A stretch of 9,838 bases of DNA from DASYQV01 sp036005125. GTDB lineage: Bacteria; Acidobacteriota; Vicinamibacteria; Vicinamibacterales; UBA2999. The stretch's first letter is position 1. Each line of letters opens with the position of its first letter. Below the pieces are notes generated by a model that saw nothing but the letters and a program-made list of their open reading frames with translations, had not been told where the DNA came from and made no database searches. Below are positions 1 to 5,121 of this stretch, piece by piece. The stretch covers positions 1 through 9,838 of the forward strand of contig DASYQV010000187.1 in the NCBI GenBank assembly GCA_036005125.1. The letters run 5' to 3'. A program made the position numbers and the translations under genes.

Positions 1-497
1 CCGTTCTGCACCCGCAGCGGCTCGACAACCAGCATGAACTCCCAGCGTTTCAGCTTGTTCGCCGTGTCGGCGAGGTCGTCGAGCGCCAGGTTGTCGAGGA
101 GGTTCACGCCGAGCGCGACCAGCGTAAAGAAATGAATGGGAAGGCTCACGCCCGGGATCTGACCGCCTTCCTGCGGCACGTCGGCCCCGAGCAGTGCGAT
201 ATCGCGCTCTCGCAGGAACGGGATGAGAGAGGGTTCGTAGCCGCCGCGCGGCGCGTTGGCTCCGCTGCCCGGACGTCTGGTTCGAAGCAGCAGCGCGTCG
301 CCGGATGAAATCTTCAGTCCCGTCTTCTTCTCCCATGCCTGAATGTCTTCGCGTCGCACGCGCGTTTCCGGGATGTCGAGCAGGATACCCCGTGTGACGA
401 TGCCGTCCCTCGCCGTGGTCACGGCCAGCTTGGAACAGCCGTCCTTCGTGACGATCTCCTTGAAGACGAAGCCGTTGTAATTCTTCCCCTTGGCGGT
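1..497 (-). pseudogene. Cyclase-family (kynurenine formamidase-like) hydrolase, 5'-truncated remnant, runs off left edge
   Basis: Reading leftward from 497 there is an open frame of about 165 codons to the window edge. The visible protein matches the C-terminal part of the cyclase family (metal-dependent amidohydrolases such as kynurenine formamidase): YNGF near the start, then DGIVTRGILLDIPETR, a GDALLLRT segment, RERDIALLGADVP, GVSLPIHFFTLVALGVNLLDN and WEFMLVVEPLRV. The metal-binding HxxTHxD region that should lie just before YNG is absent. An in-frame TAA sits at 498-500, and none of the three frames between 500 and 720 supplies the missing half. The only in-frame alternative start seen is a GTG at 420-422, which would cut into the conserved fold. 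I infer a decayed gene; a sequencing frameshift is the main alternative, although it would not explain the missing N-terminal sequence. Family assignment is firmer than pseudogene status. Confidence 0.6.
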
Positions 498-575
498 TTA
501 GAACGTGATTCTTGTATCCGTTGGGCCGGCCCGCATAGCGGTCCCAGGCGCGCGGAGCGCGCCAAAAAGACACTG

Positions 576-631
576 CGCAACCAGTCGCAGGCTCCGCTGG
601 CTATCCAGTGCGGAGCCCGTAACTGGTTGCG
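576..631. repeat. Imperfect inverted repeat (hairpin) upstream of the SoxC-like gene
   Basis: The outer arms cgcaaccagt (576-585) and actggttgcg (622-631) are perfectly complementary over 10 bp. Inside them gctccg (591-596) pairs with cggagc (611-616), and ctgg (597-600) can pair with ccag (605-608) around a ctat loop. This is a strong structure in DNA or RNA. On the minus strand a run of five T follows about 8 nt after the stem, which is too far for a classical terminator. Nothing else recognisable lies in the 498-753 spacer. It could be a degenerate REP-type element or a structured 5' region between the divergent neighbours. Confidence 0.6.
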
Positions 632-741
632 GAATTTGGTGCGAATACTAGCACAGGCGTTCAGGACGGCGGACCACGGGCTCTCGAATGAATTTGCGTA
701 TTACCCTCCACCTGTCGGCTTCGGCGCGGTAGAATCCCGCC

Positions 742-746
742 GGAGG
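742..746 (+). promoter_or_regulatory. Strong Shine-Dalgarno of the SoxC-like gene
   Basis: GGAGG at 742-746 lies 7 nt before the ATG at 754. It is a near-ideal ribosome binding site, fixes the start of the molybdoenzyme gene and suggests efficient translation of the first gene of this operon. Confidence 0.8.
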
Positions 747-753
747 TAATTCT

Positions 754-1962
754 ATGAAGCGCAGGCCGAGCCGGCGGCAGCTCCTGCAGATGGGGTCGTT
801 GGTGGGGGGAAGCCTGCTCGTTGGTCAGAAGGCACTCGCCCTCGAAAACGACTCACGGAAACTCGGCATTCCGCTGGGCCCCTACGGCGAGCGGTCGCCC
901 TTCGAGAAGGCGGTCCGCTGGACGCGCGAGTCGAAGACGATGGAGACGGGATCGAGCTTCACGCCTATCAACGACTCGGTCGGTACTCTGACCCCTTCGG
1001 CCCTCCACTACGAGCGGCATCACGCGGGCATACCAACGATTGATCCCGAGCGACATCGCCTCGTCATTCAGGGCCTGGTCGATCGGCCGCTCTCCCTTTC
1101 GATGGCCGACATCCGGCGGCTGCCCTCGATCACGCGCATCCTCGTCATGGAGTGCGGCGGCAACAGCGCGGGCGAATGGGGACCGGCGGGCGGACCTGAC
1201 GTCCAGCGCAGTTACGGCCTCGTCAGCGGCAGCGAATGGACCGGCGTCCCATTGTCGTTGCTGCTTGCTGAAGCGGGCGTGAAGCGAGGCGCGTCGTGGG
1301 TGATCGCCGAAGGCGCCGACGCCTGCCGGATGATGCGCAGCATCCCGCTGGCCAAGGCGACGGGAAACTCGCTCCTCGCGTACGGTCAGAACGGCGAAGC
1401 GATACGTCCCGCCCAGGGTTATCCGCTGAGGCTGATCAATCCCGGATGGGAAGGCAACACGTGCGTGAAATGGCTGCACAGTCTGAGGGTCACCGACCAG
1501 CCGTACATGGCGCGCGACGAAACGTCCAAGTACTCGGATCTCATGCCGGACGGCAAGGCCCGAATCTTCACCTACGAGATGGAGGCCAAGTCGGTCATCA
1601 CGTTCCCATCCGGTGGACAAAGGCTGTCGGCGCGCGGTCTCTACGAGTTGACCGGCCTGGCCTGGTCGGGTCGAGGGCGGATCGAGCGTGTCGAGGTCAC
1701 CACCGACGGTGGGCGGACGTGGGTCAACGCACAGTTGCAGGAGCCGCGCCTGCCCATTGCGTTGACGCGGTTCCGACTCCCCTGGCGGTTCGACGGGCAG
1801 AACGCCATCATCGCATCGCGCGCGGTCGATGAAACCGGCTACGTGCAACCGACGAAGGCAGCCCTGATTGCCGTGCGCGGTACCAATTCCATCTACCACT
1901 ACAACGGCATCAAGTTCTGGAACGTCCGCGCGGACGGGACGGTGACGAATGTGGAAGGTTAG
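754..1962 (+). CDS. soxC: SoxC/sulfite dehydrogenase-like molybdopterin oxidoreductase, Tat-exported
   Basis: This 402-residue protein belongs to the sulfite oxidase family of mononuclear molybdenum enzymes, which oxidise sulfite or the sulfane sulfur of carrier-bound intermediates in the periplasm. The N-terminus has a twin-arginine signal (SRRQLLQMG, residues 6-14) followed by a hydrophobic stretch ending near QKALA. The molybdopterin domain spans about 80-260 and contains the expected metal-ligating cysteine, Cys134, in VMECGGNSAGEWG, plus the family stretches EGADACRMMRSIPLAKA and GYPLRLINPGWEGNTCVKWL. The C-terminal Ig-like dimerisation domain is about 275-395 (VEVTTDGGRTW, YHYNGIKFWNVRADG). 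The length fits SoxC. The next gene overlaps it by 14 bp and encodes a cytochrome c, the usual electron acceptor of SoxC and SorA. No soxXYZAB genes are visible, so stand-alone sulfite dehydrogenase is as likely as Sox sulfane dehydrogenase. Other substrates are possible in this family. Confidence 0.85.
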   Translation: MKRRPSRRQLLQMGSLVGGSLLVGQKALALENDSRKLGIPLGPYGERSPFEKAVRWTRESKTMETGSSFTPINDSVGTLTPSALHYERHHAGIPTIDPERHRLVIQGLVDRPLSLSMADIRRLPSITRILVMECGGNSAGEWGPAGGPDVQRSYGLVSGSEWTGVPLSLLLAEAGVKRGASWVIAEGADACRMMRSIPLAKATGNSLLAYGQNGEAIRPAQGYPLRLINPGWEGNTCVKWLHSLRVTDQPYMARDETSKYSDLMPDGKARIFTYEMEAKSVITFPSGGQRLSARGLYELTGLAWSGRGRIERVEVTTDGGRTWVNAQLQEPRLPIALTRFRLPWRFDGQNAIIASRAVDETGYVQPTKAALIAVRGTNSIYHYNGIKFWNVRADGTVTNVEG

Positions 1963-2470
1963 CGCGATCCTCCTCGCGGCGACTGTCACCGTATCCGCGC
2001 AGTCGCCGCGATTCGGCGTGGGGCGGCCGCCGACGCCGGAAGAGATCCGCGAAGTGGGGTCGGCGATTGCACCCGATGGCACTGGCCTGCCGGCAGGGTC
2101 GGGGACCGTCGCGGCGGGACGGAAATTGTTCGCGGAGCAGTGCGCCCGATGTCACGGGCCCACCGCGGAAGGAGAGATCGGTCCGAGACTCGTGGGCGGG
2201 CAAGGGACGCTCCGTGATCCGCGGCCTCTCAAGACGGTCGGGAGCTTCTGGCCGTACGCGACGACGCTGTGGGATTACATCAATCGGGCGATGCCCTTCG
2301 ATCGCCCGGGCCTGCTTCAGCCGTCAGAGGTGTACGCGGCGGTTGCCTACGTGCTCAACCTGAACGAGATCATTGACGAGAAGCAGGTGATGGACGCGGC
2401 CAGCCTTCCGAAAGTCAAGATGCCGAACCGCGATGGGTTCGTCCCCGACGCCCGGCCGGATGTCCGTTAG
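1949..2470 (+). CDS. soxD: Short monoheme cytochrome c, SoxD-like electron acceptor
   Basis: This 173-residue exported cytochrome starts with a Sec signal peptide (about residues 1-18, MWKVSAILLAATVTVSAQS). A class I cytochrome c domain follows at about 52-140, with the haem-binding CARCH at 65-69 and a likely axial methionine at Met115 (INRAMPF). The tail (VMDAASLPKVKMPNRDGFV) is of the type found in SoxD-like and sulfite-dehydrogenase cytochromes. Canonical SoxD is about twice as long and carries two haems, so this is a short single-haem version closer in design to a SorB-type subunit. The gene overlaps the preceding molybdoenzyme by 14 bp and has no strong ribosome binding site, which suggests translational coupling. 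By context it takes electrons from the upstream enzyme and passes them to the respiratory chain. The cytochrome identity is secure; the SoxD name rests mainly on the neighbour. Confidence 0.8.
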   Translation: MWKVSAILLAATVTVSAQSPRFGVGRPPTPEEIREVGSAIAPDGTGLPAGSGTVAAGRKLFAEQCARCHGPTAEGEIGPRLVGGQGTLRDPRPLKTVGSFWPYATTLWDYINRAMPFDRPGLLQPSEVYAAVAYVLNLNEIIDEKQVMDAASLPKVKMPNRDGFVPDARPDVR

Positions 2471-2496
2471 GAACGCCACCCCGTGAAGACGCCATT

Positions 2497-2502
2497 GGAG
2501 GA
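2497..2502 (+). promoter_or_regulatory. Shine-Dalgarno deciding the GTG start of the VOC protein
   Basis: GGAGGA at 2497-2502 is followed 4 nt later by GTG at 2507. Starting there gives a clean signal peptide beginning MKRRTL. The GTG at 2483 in the same frame lacks a comparable site and would add eight residues before the basic signal-peptide head, so 2507 is preferred. Confidence 0.7.
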
Positions 2503-2506
2503 GTCT

Positions 2507-3382
2507 GTGAAACGACGAACGTTGATTGTCGCCCTGTTGGCTCTTTCGCTCCTGGCAGTCGCGCCATCGGCCTCGGCGCAACTCATAGCGGCCAAGGATG
2601 GTCCGGTCGTCTACGGCCACCATCACATCAACACGATGAACGCCGAGGAACAGAAGAAGTTCTTCGTGAACGCGCTCGGGGGAACGCCCATCAAGATCGG
2701 CACCAACAACATCGAGATCGTCAAGTTCCCGAACGTCCTGATCTTCTTCGCCAATCGGGCGCCAACCGGCGGAACGATAGGCACGACGGCGAACCACATC
2801 GGCTTCTCGGTGCCGAACATCCGCGCGGTCGTCGACAAGATCAAGGCAAACGGCTTCAAGATGATCACGAAAACCGAAGCCCCGAAGGACCGCGTGGTGA
2901 CAGACGACATCGCGGCGCCGGCACAGGCCGGCGGGGCATCGATCGCCTTCGCGCTCGCACCGGATGACGTGAAGGTCGAGCTCGTGGAGGCCAAACAGCA
3001 GGCGGCGCCGATCCAGCTTCATCACATCCACTTTTTCGCCCCGCAGAACGTCCAGATGCGGGAGTGGTACGTGAAGACGTTCGGCGCCAAGCCGCGCGCG
3101 CCAAACCCCGCCGCCGCCTTCATCACGGCCGATCTGCCCGGGGTCGCGCTCAACTTCACGCCTTCGCCCAATCCGGTCGTCGGCACGCAGGGGCGGTCGG
3201 TCGATCACATCGGGTTCGAAGTGGACAATCTCGAGGCGTTCACCAAGAAGCTCGAAGCGGACGGCATCAAGCTCGAACGCCCGTACACCAAAGTCGCGGC
3301 CCTCGATATCTCGATCGCGTTCATCAGGGATCCGTGGGGTACGTATATCGAGCTGACGGACGGACTGGACAGGATTAAATAA
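2507..3382 (+). CDS. Secreted two-domain VOC (glyoxalase/extradiol dioxygenase fold) protein
   Basis: From the GTG at 2507 the product is 291 residues with a signal peptide (MKRRTLIVALLALSLLAVAP..SASAQ, cleavage after about residue 25). Two vicinal-oxygen-chelate domains follow, at about 33-165 and 168-288. Each keeps the expected metal triad of two His and one Glu: domain 1 at His39 (GHHHIN), His97 (NHIGFSV) and Glu158 (VELVE); domain 2 at His173 (LHHIHFF), His234 (VDHIGFEV) and Glu282 (TYIELTDG). VOC proteins include glyoxalases, dioxygenases, epimerases and metal-dependent resistance proteins, and the sequence does not say which applies. It lies 36 nt after the cytochrome gene on the same strand, so it is probably co-transcribed with the SoxC-like pair, but no functional link is known to me. 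The intact triads suggest a real metal enzyme; the periplasmic location is less usual for this fold. Confidence 0.85.
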   Translation: MKRRTLIVALLALSLLAVAPSASAQLIAAKDGPVVYGHHHINTMNAEEQKKFFVNALGGTPIKIGTNNIEIVKFPNVLIFFANRAPTGGTIGTTANHIGFSVPNIRAVVDKIKANGFKMITKTEAPKDRVVTDDIAAPAQAGGASIAFALAPDDVKVELVEAKQQAAPIQLHHIHFFAPQNVQMREWYVKTFGAKPRAPNPAAAFITADLPGVALNFTPSPNPVVGTQGRSVDHIGFEVDNLEAFTKKLEADGIKLERPYTKVAALDISIAFIRDPWGTYIELTDGLDRIK

Positions 3383-3421
3383 CGAGGGCACGGAAGACGG
3401 GTTGAAATTCGTCTCAAAGGC

Positions 3422-3456
3422 AGCGGAGGTCGCTGATCGTCCCCGCGATCTCCGCT
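3422..3456. repeat. 12-bp hairpin downstream of the VOC gene
   Basis: Arms agcggaggtcgc (3422-3433) and gcgatctccgct (3445-3456) pair over 12 positions with one G-T wobble and an 11-nt loop, 40 bp after the VOC stop codon. No T-run follows, so it is not a classical intrinsic terminator. It may mark or protect the mRNA 3' end of the operon ending at 3382. Confidence 0.5.
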
Positions 3457-3482
3457 CGCTCCGGTCAACGTCCTCACAATTC

Positions 3483-3545
3483 ACTTGAGTTGCCGTAGGC
3501 CGCATCTTCAGATGCGGCCGCCGGGCCTGAAGACCCGGCCTACGG
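3483..3545 (-). repeat. REP-like multi-hairpin palindromic element, copy 1
   Basis: This intergenic element consists of a tag acttgagttg (3483-3492), an outer stem ccgta/tacgg (3493-3497 with 3541-3545), a first hairpin with 10-bp arms ggccgcatct and agatgcggcc around a TC loop (3498-3519), and a second hairpin built on ccggg/cccgg (3521-3525 with 3534-3538). The fold resembles a three-way junction. A shorter relative lies at 8926-8985 in the opposite orientation; taking that copy as plus makes this one minus. Its dispersed extragenic position fits a REP or MITE-like repeat. No coding capacity is seen. Confidence 0.75.
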
Positions 3546-3582
3546 ATCGCAATTAGGATGACGCGAGACCCGGGAAACCGGC

Positions 3583-5121
3583 ATGCGCGAACACGGCAAA
3601 CCAGCCGGCTCGACTGCGGCGTTCCTGATAACGCTGCTGATGGTGGCGGCGGCCGCAGCCGCACGCGGCGATGTCCGCCTGGTCGAAGCGGCCAGGAACC
3701 GGGACGTGCAGCAGGTTCGTCGTCTGCTGAATCAGCACGCCGACGTCAACGTCCGATCGGATGACGGTGCGACGCCGCTCCTCTGGGCCGCGCACTGGAA
3801 TGATCTCGAGACGGCGGACCTGCTGATACGCGCTGGCGCAGACGCCAACGCGGCCAACGACTTTCGCGTCACACCGCTGTCGCTGGCGTGCACCAACGCG
3901 AGCGCCGCGCTCGTCGAGCTCCTCCTGAACGTCGGCGCCAATCCAGACACGCCAATCGCGACCGGCGAGACGCCGCTCATGACGTGCGCTGGCAGCGGCA
4001 GCGTGGACGCCGTGCGGATGCTGATCGCTCGTGGAGCCGACGTGAACGCGAAGCAGCCGTCGCAGAGCCAGACGGCGTTGATGTGGGCCGCAGCAGAACA
4101 TCACCCGGACGTGGTCGCAACGCTCATCACGGCCGGAGCCGACCTTCGAGCCCATACGCGACGAGGATTCACCGCGCTGCACTTTGCGGCGCGGGAGGGC
4201 GATCTGGACACGACCCGGCTCTTGCTGGCAGCGGGCGTGAACGTGGATATCCAATCGGAACCGGACGCTTCGGAGAAGGAACGAGCCCGGATAGACGGAG
4301 GAGGTGGCGTCGCGGGCGGAAACGCCGAGGGTTCTGCCGGCAGCACGCCGTTGCTCGTGGCCACGGTGAGAGGGCACGTGCCGCTCGCGCTGTTCCTCCT
4401 GGAGCAGGGAGCGGACCCGAATGTCGCCGATGCCGGCTTTACGCCGCTGCATTGGGCGGCGGCCGCGTGGGAGAGCGGCGTCGCAAATCCGGTGTACGGT
4501 TTCGTCGACCCGATGAGCGGGATTCCGGATCGACAGGCCAAGCTGCAACTGGTGAAGGCCCTTCTCGCGCACCGCGCGAATCCGAATCAGCGCATGACGC
4601 AGCGCGCGCCCGGATTCGCCGGCGGGTACACCGACACGATCGGCGCGACCCCGTTCCTGCTCGCGAGCTCGATTGCGGATGTCGAGATGATGCGCCTGCT
4701 GTTGGCGGCGGGGGCCGATCCGACGTTGGCCACTCGAACGAACACGACGGCAGTGATGGCTGCCGCGGGTCTCAATCATACCAATGGCGAGAGTCCCGTC
4801 ACCGAGGAGCAGGCGCTCGAGGCGGTCAGGCTCCTCCTGGAGCTGGGTGTGGATGCCAACGGCGTCACGTCCCTCGGCGAGAATGCTCTCTTCGGCCCTG
4901 CGTACCGCGGATGGAACGTCCTGCTCGAGCTGCTGATCAGGAAGGGAGCAGATGTCAACGCCGTGAGCAAGGCGGGCATCACGCCGTGGCTCGCGGCGTC
5001 CGGACTGGGCGACCGGCTCGGCGGCGTCCTCTTCAACAAAGAAGGCGCCGCTCTGCTCGCCCGATACGGTGCGGATCCCAAACTCGGAAAGCCCTGTCAG
5101 GCTCAGAACAAATGTCGGTGA
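3583..5121 (+). CDS. Exported ankyrin-repeat protein
   Basis: The 512-residue product has a signal peptide or N-terminal anchor (residues 12-28, hydrophobic and alanine-rich, ending AAAAAARGD) and then about eleven ankyrin repeats from about 29 to 499. Clear repeats include DGATPLLWAAHWNDLETADL (61-80), TGETPLMTCAGSGSVDAVRM (127-146), RGFTALHFAAREGDLDTTRL (194-213), AGFTPLHWAA (284-293) and the capping AGITPWLAASG. Ankyrin repeats bind proteins, and no enzymatic domain is present. A glycine-rich, charged insertion at about 225-252 interrupts the array, and longer inserts sit within the repeats around 293-320 and 396-410. There is no strong ribosome binding site, so the start at 3583 is moderately supported. 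The stop overlaps the next start by 10 bp. The link to the DUF1592 and DUF1552 genes suggests a scaffold or partner-binding role in the periplasm. That role is inference. Confidence 0.85.
   Translation: MREHGKPAGSTAAFLITLLMVAAAAAARGDVRLVEAARNRDVQQVRRLLNQHADVNVRSDDGATPLLWAAHWNDLETADLLIRAGADANAANDFRVTPLSLACTNASAALVELLLNVGANPDTPIATGETPLMTCAGSGSVDAVRMLIARGADVNAKQPSQSQTALMWAAAEHHPDVVATLITAGADLRAHTRRGFTALHFAAREGDLDTTRLLLAAGVNVDIQSEPDASEKERARIDGGGGVAGGNAEGSAGSTPLLVATVRGHVPLALFLLEQGADPNVADAGFTPLHWAAAAWESGVANPVYGFVDPMSGIPDRQAKLQLVKALLAHRANPNQRMTQRAPGFAGGYTDTIGATPFLLASSIADVEMMRLLLAAGADPTLATRTNTTAVMAAAGLNHTNGESPVTEEQALEAVRLLLELGVDANGVTSLGENALFGPAYRGWNVLLELLIRKGADVNAVSKAGITPWLAASGLGDRLGGVLFNKEGAALLARYGADPKLGKPCQAQNKCR

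Noticed and set aside
497..570. Minus-strand frame ending TRITF-stop at 498-500 considered as the C-terminal beta-signal of an outer-membrane barrel protein
   Set aside because: The frame is only about 50 codons long back to a stop near 648 and shows no other barrel-like pattern, so the ending is probably coincidence.
730..735. TAGAAT as a -10 promoter box for the SoxC-like gene
   Set aside because: No -35 element stands at the right distance, and a start of transcription there would fall on the ribosome binding site.
2483..2506. Earlier GTG start for the VOC protein
   Set aside because: It has no good ribosome binding site and would place eight extra residues before the signal peptide. The GTG at 2507 has GGAGGA four bases upstream.
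3493..3545. Cloverleaf-like fold considered as a tRNA or small RNA
   Set aside because: There is no anticodon arm, T-loop consensus or acceptor of the right length. The related palindrome at 8926-8985 shows it is a repeat family.
3558..3764. ATG at 3558 after AGGATG opening a 68-codon frame
   Set aside because: It overlaps the start of the ankyrin gene in another frame, with no recognisable protein features.
3888..5111. In-frame 408-codon upstream extension of the DUF1592 gene overlapping the ankyrin gene
   Set aside because: The extension is low-complexity arginine-rich sequence in the wrong frame of the ankyrin gene. A signal-like N-terminus begins at 5112, just at the ankyrin stop, which is the natural start.
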